A stretch of 64,000 bases of DNA from Catellatospora paridis. Its GTDB lineage: Bacteria; Actinomycetota; Actinomycetes; Mycobacteriales; Micromonosporaceae. Each line of letters starts with the position of its first letter. Position 1 is the stretch's first letter. Below, one piece after another: positions 15,600 to 23,958 of the stretch. The position numbers and the translations under genes were made by a program. The notes beneath the pieces are model-generated. The model saw nothing but the letters and a program-made list of their open reading frames with translations. It ran no database searches and had not been told where the DNA came from. The stretch spans positions 62,001 to 126,000 of the forward strand of contig NZ_WBZD01000042.1 in assembly GCF_009720365.1 (NCBI RefSeq). Reading direction: 5' to 3'.

Positions 15600-16823
15600 T
15601 CAGCCGCCGTCGCGCAGGCGGCCGATCTCCGTCATCAGGTAGCGCAGCTCGGGGGCGCTGGACGTGGCGACCGCGGCGGCGCGCAGTTGCTCGATCGCGG
15701 CCGGCCGGTCACCGGCCATCTCCAGCAGGTGGCCGCGCACGGCGGCCAGGCGGTGGTGGCCGGCCAGCGGCCCGTCGAGGGTGTCGAGCACCTTCAGGCC
15801 CGCCTGCGGACCGTCCACCATCGCCAGGGCCACGGCGCGGTTGAGGGTGACCATCGGGTTGGGCTGGATGCGCTCCAGCACGCCGTACAGGGCGAGGATC
15901 TGGGGCCAGTCGGTCTCGGCCGCCGTGGCCGCCTCGTCGTGCACGGCCGCCACGGCCGCCTGCAGCTGGTACGGCCCCACGGCGCGCTGCCGCAGCGCGG
16001 CGCTGACCAGGTCGACACCCTCGGCGATCGCCGCCCGGTCCCAGCGGGCGCGGTCCTGCTCGGGCAGCGGGATCAACTCTTCGTGCGGGCCGGTGCGCGC
16101 GTCGCGGCGGGCGTCGTTCAGCAGCATCAGCGCCAGCAGCCCGGTGACCTCGGGCTCGCCCGGCAGCAGCCGGTGCACCTCGCGGGCGAGCCGGATCGCC
16201 TCTTTGGACAGGTCGGTGCGCACCAGCTCGCGGCCGCCGCTGCTCGCGTACCCCTCACTGAAGATCAGGTAGAGCACGTGCAGCACGGCGTCCAGGCGCG
16301 GGCGCCAGTCCGCGCCCGATGGCAGCCGGAACGGCTCGCCGGAGGCATGGATGCGCTGCTTGGCGCGGCTGATCCGCTGGCCCATGGTGGCTTCGGGCAC
16401 CAGGAACGCGGCGGCGATCTCGGCGGTGGTGAGGCCGCCGACCGCGCGCAGCGTCAGCGCGATCGCCGACGCGGGCGTCAGCGCCCGGTGGGTGCACATG
16501 AACAGCAGCTGCAGCGTGTCGTCACGGTCCGCGGCGCTCTCGTCCGCCGCGGTCGCCGTCACGGGTGCCCAATCCTGCTCCTCGCGGCGGCGGCGGGCGT
16601 CGTCGCCGCGCCACATGTTGATCAGGCGCCGGGAGGCGGTGGCGATCAGCCAGGCCTCGGGGCTGTCCGGCAGCCCGTCGGCCGGCCAGTGCTGGTGTGC
16701 CGCGAGCAGCGCCTCCTGCACGGCGTCCTCGGCGGTGTCGAAGTCGCGGTACTTGCGCGCGACCACGGCGAGGACCCGCGGCGCGAGCTCGCGCAGCAGG
16801 TCCTCGATCGACCGGTCGGCCAT
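15600..16823 (-). CDS. ECF42-type sigma factor with TPR-like C-terminal extension
   Basis: A 407-residue protein. Sigma region 2 covers residues about 10-80 (FDTAEDAVQEALLAAHQHW; PEAWLIATASRRLINMWR) and region 4 about 105-165 (GLTTAEIAAAFLVPEATMGQRISRAKQRI). A helical extension follows (DLSKEAIRLAREVHRLLPGEPEVTGLLALMLL; NPMVTLNRAVALAMV), typical of ECF42. This class has no anti-sigma factor and is encoded beside DGPF/YCII proteins, as here: its ATG is 6 bases after the DGPF stop, indicating one transcript. The inducing signal of ECF42 systems is not established. Confidence 0.9.
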   Translation of the reverse strand: MADRSIEDLLRELAPRVLAVVARKYRDFDTAEDAVQEALLAAHQHWPADGLPDSPEAWLIATASRRLINMWRGDDARRRREEQDWAPVTATAADESAADRDDTLQLLFMCTHRALTPASAIALTLRAVGGLTTAEIAAAFLVPEATMGQRISRAKQRIHASGEPFRLPSGADWRPRLDAVLHVLYLIFSEGYASSGGRELVRTDLSKEAIRLAREVHRLLPGEPEVTGLLALMLLNDARRDARTGPHEELIPLPEQDRARWDRAAIAEGVDLVSAALRQRAVGPYQLQAAVAAVHDEAATAAETDWPQILALYGVLERIQPNPMVTLNRAVALAMVDGPQAGLKVLDTLDGPLAGHHRLAAVRGHLLEMAGDRPAAIEQLRAAAVATSSAPELRYLMTEIGRLRDGG

Positions 16824-16829
16824 CGCGGG

Positions 16830-17225
16830 TCAGGCGTCGGCCTGCGGCGGGCCCACGATCGGGCGCACCTCGATCGGGATGCCGAGCGGCGCGCCGTCCT
16901 TGCCGGGCGCGGACGACGCCTTGGCCGCAATCTCGTACGCCCGCTCGGGGTTCGCGCAGTCGACGATCCAGAAGCCGATCAGGAACTCCTTGGCCTCGGG
17001 GAACGGACCGTCGGTGACCGCGGGCGCGCCCTTGCCGTCGTGGCGGACGATGCGGGCCTGGTCGGGGAAGGTCAGCCCCTCGTTGAAGACCATCTCGCCG
17101 GCCTCGCGCAGTTCGCGGTCGAAGTCGTGCTGGAACTCGATGTGCCGCTTCACGTCCTGCTGCGACCAGTTCATGATGCCCTCGGTGGCGTCCTGGCCCG
17201 TGTGCATCATGATCATGTACTTCAT
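16830..17225 (-). CDS. YCII/DGPF-domain protein, ECF42 partner
   Basis: A 131-residue YCII-related protein. It begins MKYMIMMHTGQDATEGIMN and contains the family-naming segment VTDGPFPEAKEFLIGFWIVDC at about residues 69-89. ATG 17225 has AGGAGGAG upstream. DGPF proteins are the conserved genetic partners of ECF42 sigma factors and are thought to be part of the regulon, but no biochemical role is proven. It is first in a two-gene operon with the sigma gene. Confidence 0.9.
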   Translation of the reverse strand: MKYMIMMHTGQDATEGIMNWSQQDVKRHIEFQHDFDRELREAGEMVFNEGLTFPDQARIVRHDGKGAPAVTDGPFPEAKEFLIGFWIVDCANPERAYEIAAKASSAPGKDGAPLGIPIEVRPIVGPPQADA

Positions 17226-17300
17226 GTCCGTACTCCTCCTGGCGATCCGTGGTGGCGGCGGCCGCCCGTCGGGCCTGTCCCGCCACCCTCTCACCGGGTA

Positions 17301-17327
17301 GACACCGCCGGTCGCGCGCCTTCGACA
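17301..17327 (-). promoter_or_regulatory. candidate ECF42-type promoter
   Basis: On the minus strand TGTCGA (17327-17322), 17 bases, then TGTC (17304-17301), 76 bases before the DGPF start. The -35 matches the TGTCGA reported for ECF42; the -10 (CGTC/CGAC expected) is imperfect. Confidence 0.4.
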
Positions 17328-17388
17328 TCCCCGCGGCACATTTTTCAAGATTTTTTCTGGAGGACGTATGGCCTGGTCGGGCATGGTC

Positions 17389-17418
17389 AGGGGCCCCGTC
17401 CAGTGGAACGGAGCCCCT
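17389..17418 (-). terminator. hairpin after the DUF4235 gene
   Basis: AGGGGCCCCGT / ACGGAGCCCCT, an 11-bp stem with one mismatch and an 8-base loop, 16 bases beyond the stop of the minus-strand DUF4235 gene. Confidence 0.65.
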
Positions 17419-17433
17419 GAGCCGGGCCGGGCC

Positions 17434-17700
17434 TCAGTCCGGCCAGCTGCCGGTGAGCGCCTTCACGCCGTGCGCGCCGCCGCGGTCGACCGCGGCCTTG
17501 ACCAGCCCGAAGACCGCGCCCTGCAGCGCCGCGGCGAGCAGGATCTCGGTCCACCCTTTCGTCGGGTCGGTGGCGTGCGGCGCCTCGCGCTTGCCTGACA
17601 CGATCCGCCAGACCTGCTTGAACGCCACTCCGGCCACGGCACCGGCCACGACGCCGCTCACCATCCCGATCGGCCTGTACACCACCTTCTGCGTGTTCAT
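17434..17700 (-). CDS. DUF4235 small membrane protein
   Basis: An 88-residue protein with two hydrophobic segments: IGMVSGVVAGAVAGVAFKQVW (about residues 11-31) and ILLAAALQGAVFGLVKAAVDR (about 53-73). It matches the actinobacterial DUF4235 family of unknown function in length and layout. It ends about 20 bases before a candidate insertion-sequence end, so its promoter may have been displaced by the element upstream. Confidence 0.75.
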   Translation of the reverse strand: MNTQKVVYRPIGMVSGVVAGAVAGVAFKQVWRIVSGKREAPHATDPTKGWTEILLAAALQGAVFGLVKAAVDRGGAHGVKALTGSWPD

Positions 17701-17771
17701 GGCAGCCGCATACCCGCTTCAGCAGTGCGTAACGCTGAAACCCCGATCCAGCAAGGCCGGCAGGAAAGCCG

Positions 17772-18165
17772 TCACTCAGCGGCGTACCTGGTTTCGACGT
17801 CTTCCTTGACCACCGTGGGCGGCGATGCGCCACCGATGCCGGCGAAGTACGACGGCGACCACAGGCGGCCACCCCCAGGTAGCGGCGCAGGTGCGTGACG
17901 TCTTCCTGGCGCAGATAGCGGGCCGATTGGCCAGCTTCGAAAGAGCGACGGCGGGGGTAATGCATGAGTAGGTGCAGGTGGTCACTGTCGCCGTTGCACT
18001 CGCGTAACTCGGCGCAGAATTCGGTGCACACCGATCGCATGGTCTCTTTGCGCGGGTGAGGATCGGGTCGATGAGTGTTCCGCGACGGTTTCTAGTGGTG
18101 AAGACCAAGTGCGCATCCAGGTTGTAGACGCTACAGCCACGCCGCAATCCCGACGCGGGCCCCAT
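17772..18165 (-). pseudogene. tnpA: degenerate IS200-type tnpA (HUH/Y1 transposase)
   Basis: Recognisable TnpA pieces lie in more than one frame. YNLDAHLVFTTRNRRGTLID is at the start, then ECNGDSDHLHLLMHYP with the HUH pair, then SARYLRQEDVTHLRRYLG, and finally LWSPSYFAGIGG and PPTVVKEDVETRYAAE. Frame changes occur around 18065 and between the HUH and C-terminal parts. The catalytic Tyr expected in the VVKEYIE-like motif is Asp here. The gene cannot make an active Y1 transposase. Confidence 0.8.
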
Positions 18166-18197
18166 AGACGCGACAGTCCAAAAGATATAGTGGTCTG

Positions 18198-19349
18198 GTG
18201 AAGCTGGTCGTGCAGGTCAAGCTCCTGCCGACGCCCGAGCAGGCGTCGGCGCTGGAGTCGACCCTGCGTGCCTGCAACACTGCGGCCTGCGCGGTGGCTG
18301 CCGTGGCCCGCCAGAAGGGCGTCTACCGCAACTACGACCTGCGCAAACACGTCTACCAGGCCATCAAGGACCAGCATCGGCTCGGCGCGCAAGCGGCCCA
18401 GCACGTCATCAAGAAGGTCAGCGACTCGTACCAGGCGTTGAAGGCGAACATCCGGGCCGGGAACTTGGGCAAGCCGGGATCGAAACGCCGCTGCAGCGCC
18501 GAGGCCAAACCGATCTCGTTCCGGTGGGACGCCGCGCAGCCCTACGATGCGCGGATGCTGTCCTGGCAGCCAGACGCTCGAACCGTGTCGATCTGGACGG
18601 TCGACGGCCGGCTCAAGTGTGTCGCGTACACGGGGTCGCCGGATCAGCTCAAAGCCGTCGCGACCCTGCCTGTCGGGGAGTGCGACCTGGTGCACCGTGA
18701 CGGCATGTGGTTCCTCTACGCGACAGTCGAGGTGCCCGAGCCGGAGCTGATCGACCCGGCCGGGTTCCTCGGTGTCGACATGGGCATCGCCAACATCGCC
18801 TACGACTGCGACGGCAACCGCTACGCCGGAACCCGGCTCAACGGCTACCGCCGACGGCAACTGCGGCTGCGCAAGCGACTACAGGCCAAAGGCACCAAAT
18901 CGGCCCGCAGACTGCTCGCCAAACGCCGCCGCAAGGACGCCCGGCATGCCGCGGACGTCAACCACTGCATTGCCAAGACCATCGTGACCGAGGCTGTACG
19001 CACCGGCCGCGGGATAGCCGTCGAGAACCTGACGGGCATCCGCGACCGGGTCCGGCTCCGCAAGCCCCAACGGGTCACCCTGTCCTCATGGTCTTTCCAC
19101 CAACTCGGCGCGTTCCTGACCTACAAAGCCCGCCGAGCCGGTATACCGCTGGCCAAAGTCGATCCCCGGTACACCTCCCAGGCCTGCCACCGGTGCGGAC
19201 ACCGCGACAAGCGCAACCGGCCCGACCAGGAAACCTTCACCTGTCGATCGTGCAGGGTCGTTGCCCACGCCGATCACAATGCAGCCCTCAACATCGCCCA
19301 GCGCGGTGTCGAGGACTGGGGCGCAGTCAACCGCCCGCACGCGGCCTGA
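18198..19349 (+). CDS. tnpB: TnpB, RNA-guided nuclease of the IS200/IS605 element
   Basis: A 383-residue intact TnpB. The RuvC-like catalytic residues are all present: Asp in GVDMGIANIAYDC (about residue 194), Glu in GIAVENLTGIRDR (about 277) and Asp in AHADHNAALNIA (about 361). A four-Cys zinc finger is formed by CHRCGH and CRSC. TnpB proteins are omega-RNA-guided DNA nucleases and ancestors of Cas12. GTG 18198 is preceded by TATAGT exactly six bases upstream, suggesting a leaderless message. It survives although its tnpA partner is broken. Confidence 0.92.
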   Translation: MKLVVQVKLLPTPEQASALESTLRACNTAACAVAAVARQKGVYRNYDLRKHVYQAIKDQHRLGAQAAQHVIKKVSDSYQALKANIRAGNLGKPGSKRRCSAEAKPISFRWDAAQPYDARMLSWQPDARTVSIWTVDGRLKCVAYTGSPDQLKAVATLPVGECDLVHRDGMWFLYATVEVPEPELIDPAGFLGVDMGIANIAYDCDGNRYAGTRLNGYRRRQLRLRKRLQAKGTKSARRLLAKRRRKDARHAADVNHCIAKTIVTEAVRTGRGIAVENLTGIRDRVRLRKPQRVTLSSWSFHQLGAFLTYKARRAGIPLAKVDPRYTSQACHRCGHRDKRNRPDQETFTCRSCRVVAHADHNAALNIAQRGVEDWGAVNRPHAA

Positions 19350-19410
19350 CCTCGCGCCCAGCGGGGAAGAGACCTGCAAGCCTGGCCCTCAGGGCCGGGT
19401 AGGTGACCCC
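19200..19410 (+). ncRNA. candidate omega RNA (3' end of tnpB plus right-end hairpin)
   Basis: By analogy with characterised IS200/IS605 elements, the guide RNA is processed from the tnpB 3' end through the right end, with the guide read from flanking DNA beyond about 19410. The hairpin at 19381-19399 fits. Boundaries are guesses; no expression evidence. Confidence 0.35.
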
Positions 19411-19996
19411 ACGCGTACCGCCAGCTTGCCGACGCTGCCGGCGGCGAAGTCGGCGAAGGCCTGCGGCACCTCGTCCAGGTGGTAGATGCGCCGCACCGGC
19501 ACCTCCAACCGGCCCGCGGCCACCTGAGCGGCCAGGTGCTCCAGGCCGGCCGGGGCGAGGTCGGCGTTGACCGGCAGCGCGACCACGTCGTGCACGCTCA
19601 TCTGGTCCTGGCCGATGCCGAGCAGCGTGGTGAACCGGCCGCCCGGCGCGATCAGCTCGGCCAGCGCGAACGGGTCGCCGGCCCGGTGCACCGCCGCCTT
19701 GACACCACCCGGCGCGATGCGGCGACCTGCCCGATGATGTCGCCGGTGCGGTCGATGACGTAGTGCGCGCCGAAGCGGCGTACCAGCTGGGTGCCCTCGC
19801 CGGGCTCGGCGGTCGCCAGCACGACGGCCCCACGCGCGGCCGCCAGTTGCACCGCGAGGCTGCCCACGCCGCCGGTCGCGCCCGCGATCAGCACGGTTTC
19901 GCCCGGCTGCGGCGCGATGGAGTCGACGACCGTGGCGGCGGCCGCGCCCGCCAGGCCGAGCGCCCCGGCGGTGGTGAGGTCCAGACCGTCGGGCAC
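19389..19996 (-). pseudogene. truncated, frameshifted zinc-type quinone oxidoreductase (MDR family)
   Basis: Two frames together give the C-terminal two-thirds of a medium-chain dehydrogenase/reductase: VPDGLDLTTAGALGLAG and VLIAGATGGVGSLAVQLAAARGA (NADPH-binding GATGGVG) in one frame, then FALAELIAPGGRFTTLLG to GSVGKLAVRVG in another. The shift is near 19700-19720. The N-terminal catalytic region (about 110-120 residues) is missing upstream of 19996. The stop codon at 19389-19391 lies inside the right-end hairpin of the insertion element, so insertion probably clipped the 3' end too. Confidence 0.8.
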
Positions 19997-20109
19997 CCGG
20001 GCCAGGCTCGTGGACGGCCGATCAGCTCGCGGTCACCGCCGGAAGCTGCGACGACAGCGCCGCCTCGGCTTGCTATCGCAGATCCACATCGGAGCGGTGT
20101 CGATCTCAT

Positions 20110-20151
20110 AGAGAGCGCTCTCTTGACGGGAGCTGTAGTCCGTCCTAACGT
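20110..20151 (+). promoter_or_regulatory. LacI-type operator and sigma70-like promoter of the GH16 gene
   Basis: AGAGAGCGCTCTCT (20110-20123) is a perfect 14-bp palindrome with the central GCGC typical of LacI-family operators; CebR-like sites of Streptomyces resemble it. It abuts a promoter TTGACG (20123-20128), 17 bases, TAACGT (20146-20151). Repressor binding would block the -35 box. Confidence 0.7.
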
Positions 20152-20242
20152 GACGGTTGTCAATTTATTAACAGTGCTTACCAAAAGTGTTCTGCCCGGA
20201 ACTCCTGGTAGCACGCCCCACACGCTCCTGGGAGGTAGTCCC

Positions 20243-21496
20243 ATGCGCAGACCGACCCGACTGCTGGCCCGGCTGACCGTGGCCGCGCTCGCCGCCGCCG
20301 GCCTCACCGTGCCCGCCACCGTCATCACCGCCACCCCCGCCCTCGCCGTCGGCCCGCAGACCTGGTCCGACGAGTTCAACGCGGCCGCCGGCACGCCCGT
20401 CAACGGCAGCAAGTGGAAGTTCGACATCGGCGGCGGCGGCTGGGGCAACAACGAGCTGCAGTACTACACCAACAGCACCAGCAACGCCGTGCACGACGGC
20501 GCGGGCAACCTCGTCATCACCGCCCGCCGCGAGAACCCCGCCGGCTACGGCTGCTGGTACGGCAGCTGCCAGTACACCTCCGCCCGCCTGCTCACCGCCG
20601 ACCGGTTCACCCAGACCTACGGCCGGTACGAGGCCCGCATCAAGATCCCGCGCGGGCAGGGCATCTGGCCCGCGTTCTGGATGCTGGGCAGCGACATCGG
20701 CACCAACCCGTGGCCTAACAGCGGCGAGATCGACATCATGGAGAACATCGGCAAGGAGCCCGGCACCGTCCACGGCAGCCTGCACGGGCCCGGCTACTCC
20801 GGATGCTGCTCACTGACCGGCCAGTACACCCTGCCCGGCGGAGCCCGGCTCGCCGACGCCTTCCACACCTACACCGTGGACTGGGCGCCCGACTCGGTGA
20901 CCTGGTACATCGACGGCATCCAGTACTCCCGCAAGACCCGCGCCGACGCGGGCAGCAACCGCTGGGTCTTCGACCACCCGTTCTTCATGATCCTGAACGT
21001 GGCGGTCGGCGGCAACTGGCCCGGCAACCCCGACGGCAGCACCGTCTTCCCGCAATCGATGGTCGTCGACTACGTCCGGGTCTTCGCCCAGGACGGCGGC
21101 ACCCCGCCCACCGGCGCCACCCCGCTCATCGGCCAGAGCAGCAACCGCTGCATCGACATCCCGAACTCCAACACCGCCAACGCCACCCGGCTGCAGATCT
21201 GGGACTGCAACGGCAGCGGCGCGCAGCGCTGGTCCTTCGAAGCCGACGGCAGCCTGCGGGCGCTGGGCAAGTGCATGGACGTCGCGGCCGGCTCGTCGGC
21301 CGACGGCGCGGCCATCCAGCTCTACGACTGCAACGGCAGCGGGGCGCAGAAGTTCGTGCTCAGCGGCGCCGGCGACCTGGTGAACACCCAGGCCAACAAG
21401 TGCGTCGACGTCACCGCCAACGGCACCGCCAACGGCACCAAGCTCCAGCTCTACACCTGCAACGGCACCGGCGCCCAGAAGTGGCGCAAGGGCTGA
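20243..21496 (+). CDS. secreted GH16 endo-beta-1,3-glucanase with ricin-type lectin module
   Basis: A 417-residue secreted enzyme. ATG 20243 follows GGGAGG. The signal peptide MRRPTRLLARLTVAALAAAG ends near ALA at residue about 35. Residues about 38-290 form the GH16 fold with catalytic GEIDIMENIG (E-x-D-x-x-E) and WPAFWMLG. This is laminarinase-like, hydrolysing beta-1,3-glucan. After a short linker (GGTPPTGATP), residues about 295-417 hold three CBM13/ricin-B repeats with CID/CMD/CVD...LQIWDCNG motifs. The upstream LacI-type operator suggests induction by a glucan-derived sugar. A strong terminator follows. Confidence 0.93.
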   Translation: MRRPTRLLARLTVAALAAAGLTVPATVITATPALAVGPQTWSDEFNAAAGTPVNGSKWKFDIGGGGWGNNELQYYTNSTSNAVHDGAGNLVITARRENPAGYGCWYGSCQYTSARLLTADRFTQTYGRYEARIKIPRGQGIWPAFWMLGSDIGTNPWPNSGEIDIMENIGKEPGTVHGSLHGPGYSGCCSLTGQYTLPGGARLADAFHTYTVDWAPDSVTWYIDGIQYSRKTRADAGSNRWVFDHPFFMILNVAVGGNWPGNPDGSTVFPQSMVVDYVRVFAQDGGTPPTGATPLIGQSSNRCIDIPNSNTANATRLQIWDCNGSGAQRWSFEADGSLRALGKCMDVAAGSSADGAAIQLYDCNGSGAQKFVLSGAGDLVNTQANKCVDVTANGTANGTKLQLYTCNGTGAQKWRKG

Positions 21497-21512
21497 CCGC
21501 CGCCCCCTGAAC

Positions 21513-21551
21513 GCCTCGTCTCCCGGATGCGCCGAATCCGGGAGACGAGGC
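21513..21551. terminator. bidirectional terminator
   Basis: Perfect 16-bp stem GCCTCGTCTCCCGGAT / ATCCGGGAGACGAGGC with a 7-base loop, between the GH16 gene (+) and the small secreted protein gene (-). Confidence 0.9.
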
Positions 21552-21563
21552 ACGTCAAGGGGA

Positions 21564-21872
21564 TCACTGAGTGCAGGACACCGTGACCTCGGCGAAGAAG
21601 ACGTGCCCGAAGTAGGGGTGGTCGAAGACCTCCCAGACGCCCGGCTCTCCGGACTGGACGCACGTGTAGAGCTGCTCGGCGCTCGCCGAAGCCTCGGCGT
21701 CCCAGGCGGCGGCCTGGATCGCCGAAGCAGGCGTCAGGCCGCGGCCTCCGCCGGTGAACTCCTTGGCAGTGCCGGCCATCGCCGGCGCGACGGTGGCCAC
21801 CAGCAGAGCTGCCGCGGCAGCCACCACACCGACCGCCGCACCGGCGCGGCGCTTGATCAGGGAACGGTGCAC
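21564..21872 (-). CDS. small secreted protein of unknown function
   Basis: A 102-residue precursor. GTG 21872 has GAAGGAG at good distance and starts VHRSLIKRRAGAAVGVVAAA, a signal peptide cleaved after AMA at about residue 33. The mature part (about 69 residues) has two cysteines (LYTCVQ and the penultimate region VSCTQ) likely to form one disulfide. It contains TPASAIQAAAWDAEASA and GVWEVFDHPYFGHVFFAEVTV. I do not recognise a family. Confidence 0.7.
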   Translation of the reverse strand: MHRSLIKRRAGAAVGVVAAAAALLVATVAPAMAGTAKEFTGGGRGLTPASAIQAAAWDAEASASAEQLYTCVQSGEPGVWEVFDHPYFGHVFFAEVTVSCTQ

Positions 21873-22029
21873 GAAATTTCTCCTTCCGGGCGGGAGGAAC
21901 GAGGACGACATCGAAGTTGACGATTCAACCGATACCTCGATCATCATGACCAACCCAATTGCGACAGTCAATGGACGGTCCCCTATCGCGACCGTCGAAA
22001 AGGTCGCCCCGCCTCGTTAACCTGACGCC

Positions 22030-22698
22030 ATGAGCGGACGCGGGCTCAGACTCCCGAGCGGCCTGACCCGGCGCGCTCGGGCCTACCTGGCCAGATACGC
22101 GATCCGGCGCGAGGTCTGGACGCCCGAGCAGCACCGGCGCCACTGGCACCGGTCCGGCCGACCCGCGGACGCCATCGAACATTTGGCCGCCTACCAGGGC
22201 CGGTGGGGTGGGCTGGAACTACCGCCGACCCCCGAGTACGACGGCGGCCCGCAAGTCCTCGAGGCCGGCGACCCTTCCGTCCAGGACGGGCTCGGGCCGT
22301 GCTTCGAGGCAGGAAGTCCACGCTGCTCCATGGCCTACGGGTTCATGGTCGACGGCGCGGGATGCTTCGGCATCGTCGCGGAAGACAACTGGGTGCCGCT
22401 GCACGGCTCGGTCGAGGGCTGGGTGGAGGCCGCCGCGCTGCGACACCTCGCCGACGGCCTGCCCGCCGAGGTCCGCATGGCCACCGGGGCCAGGATCGAC
22501 GGCCTGCCCGAGCGATACGGGCTGCGCCCGGTGCCCGAGGTCGCCGGCGTCGCCGACGGCTGGTGGCGGGGCAAGAACAGCCTGCTGGCGATCTATCGCG
22601 GCGAGGCCCGGCTGTTCGGCAACCTCCAGTACCAGACGGCGTACCTCTACCTCGGCATCGACGACCTCACCGAGCGCCTGCGCCTCGGCGTCGGCTGA
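22030..22698 (+). CDS. uncharacterised protein
   Basis: A 222-residue soluble protein that I do not recognise. It has a basic N-terminus, then AIEHLAAYQGRWGGLELPP and a long C-terminal part ending GNLQYQTAYLYLGIDDLTERL. The phrase AYQGRWGGLELP is loosely reminiscent of SMI1/KNR4 (SUKH) immunity proteins, but this is weak. ATG 22030 follows TAACCT by six bases, so the message is probably leaderless; no ribosome site is seen. It is convergent with the mycothiol-enzyme gene. Confidence 0.65.
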   Translation: MSGRGLRLPSGLTRRARAYLARYAIRREVWTPEQHRRHWHRSGRPADAIEHLAAYQGRWGGLELPPTPEYDGGPQVLEAGDPSVQDGLGPCFEAGSPRCSMAYGFMVDGAGCFGIVAEDNWVPLHGSVEGWVEAAALRHLADGLPAEVRMATGARIDGLPERYGLRPVPEVAGVADGWWRGKNSLLAIYRGEARLFGNLQYQTAYLYLGIDDLTERLRLGVG

Positions 22699-22722
22699 AC
22701 GCGCGCACGTCCGACGGCCGGC

Positions 22723-23382
22723 TCAGACCGCAGCCGAGAGGCGTGCGGCGAGCGCCGTGGAGCCGGCGCCCGACAGGGCGGGCAGGGCGGTCAGCCGTCC
22801 GGTCAGCACCAGCAGGATCGCCTCCATCGGTGCTCTGACCTCGGCCCCCTCACCCATGGTCCAGTCCGTGTCGGTCGCGGTCAGCCGGAAACCAGCCACC
22901 CGTCGGCGTGCCCGGAACGGCCAGTTCAAACCCCACACCCGGGTCGCCGCGGCGGCCGCGGCCGCCGGGTCCAGGGCCAGCCGGCGGCCCACCGGGACGG
23001 CGATGTCCTGGCTGTGCACCAGGATGTCGATCAGGGTCTCCAGCGGCGTGACGCCGAGGTTGTGCCGCCGCGATCCGATCATGGCGCGGATACGCGCGAC
23101 GAGCTCCGCCGTGGGCAGCTCCGCGTGGCGGCGGGCCATGTCGAGGATCAGCCGGTTCATGCCGCCCAGGCGCAGGTGCGGCAGCTCGCGCAGCACGTCG
23201 CGCAGACCGATATGCTGCAGGGTCAGGTGCGCGGCGACGTCGCGCACCGTCCAGCCCGCGCACAGCGACGGCTGCCGCCAGTCGTCCACGGACAGCTGCG
23301 CCAGCAGGTCGGCGACGGCCTGCCGCTGCGCATCGATCGCCTGCCACACCTGGTCACGTTCCGTGACTGCCTCGCTTTCCAT
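22723..23382 (-). CDS. maleylpyruvate isomerase-family mycothiol-dependent enzyme
   Basis: A 219-residue DinB/MDMPI-fold protein. The N-terminal helix VWQAIDAQRQAVADLLAQLS is followed by CAGWTVRDVAAHLTLQHIG with a likely metal-binding His, and DILVHSQDIAVPVGR with a second. This family uses mycothiol, the actinobacterial thiol, but each member's substrate is generally unknown. ATG 23382 lies inside the 3' end of the upstream TetR gene (29-base overlap), so the two are co-transcribed and the TetR protein probably controls this enzyme. Confidence 0.85.
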   Translation of the reverse strand: MESEAVTERDQVWQAIDAQRQAVADLLAQLSVDDWRQPSLCAGWTVRDVAAHLTLQHIGLRDVLRELPHLRLGGMNRLILDMARRHAELPTAELVARIRAMIGSRRHNLGVTPLETLIDILVHSQDIAVPVGRRLALDPAAAAAAATRVWGLNWPFRARRRVAGFRLTATDTDWTMGEGAEVRAPMEAILLVLTGRLTALPALSGAGSTALAARLSAAV

Positions 23383-23941
23383 GCGGCGCGGGGAGCAGGG
23401 CGGCCACGAGCGGGCCGAGCTGCGCGAGCGGGTCGAACTCAGGGTTGGGGTAGGACAACTGGTGCAGGACCAGGCCGGTCCAGCAGTTCATGATGATCGG
23501 CGCGTCCCGTTCGAGGTCGGTGGAACCGGCGACGCGCATCCAGGTCAGGAAGTACGCCCGCACCCGGCCGCCCACGGCGGCGAGCTGCGGCCGCAGTTGC
23601 GGCCGGTGGGCGGCTTCGACGAGCACGGCGTAGCGGGCCAGCGTCAGCGTCCGATGGGGACCGGTCGCCTGGTGTGCGAACGCGGCCAGCACCTCGGCCA
23701 GTTCCGCGGGGGTGGTCGGGCAGCGGGCCGCCCACAGCTGCTCCCAGTTGTCGCGTTCGCGGTCGGCGACACGCTCGACCACCGCGTCGAGCAGGGCGTC
23801 CCGGGTGCTGAAGTAGTTGGCGGCCGAGCCGGACGGCAGCCCGGCCTCGGTGTCCACGGCGCGATGGGTGAGCCCGTGCACACCACGCTCGCCCAGCAGG
23901 GAGATCGCGGTATCCATCAGCAGCTCACGTCGATTCGACAT
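23354..23941 (-). CDS. TetR-family regulator
   Basis: A 195-residue TetR repressor. The N-terminal helix-turn-helix spans about residues 8-50 (AISLLGERGVHGLTHRAVDTEAG, SGSAANYFSTRDALLDAVV). The C-terminal ligand/dimer domain contains TLTLARYAVLVEAAHRPQLR. It overlaps and precedes the mycothiol-dependent enzyme gene. Symmetric GTTGTT half-sites just upstream suggest autorepression. Confidence 0.9.
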   Translation of the reverse strand: MSNRRELLMDTAISLLGERGVHGLTHRAVDTEAGLPSGSAANYFSTRDALLDAVVERVADRERDNWEQLWAARCPTTPAELAEVLAAFAHQATGPHRTLTLARYAVLVEAAHRPQLRPQLAAVGGRVRAYFLTWMRVAGSTDLERDAPIIMNCWTGLVLHQLSYPNPEFDPLAQLGPLVAALLPAPHGKRGSHGT

Positions 23942-23958
23942 ACACCGATACTACGATG

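Larger units (their letters stand above)
17718..19410. mobile_element. IS200/IS605-family element with divergent tnpA (dead) and tnpB
   Basis: The layout is that of IS605-type elements: a minus-strand tnpA remnant and a plus-strand tnpB, bounded by imperfect hairpins. The left hairpin is TTCAGC (17718-17723) / GCTGAA (17734-17739). The right hairpin is CCTGGCCCT (19381-19389) / AGGGCCGGG (19391-19399). These elements move by single-strand transposition and lack terminal inverted repeats, so both outer boundaries are approximate. With tnpA broken, the element is probably immobile without a helper. Confidence 0.7.
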
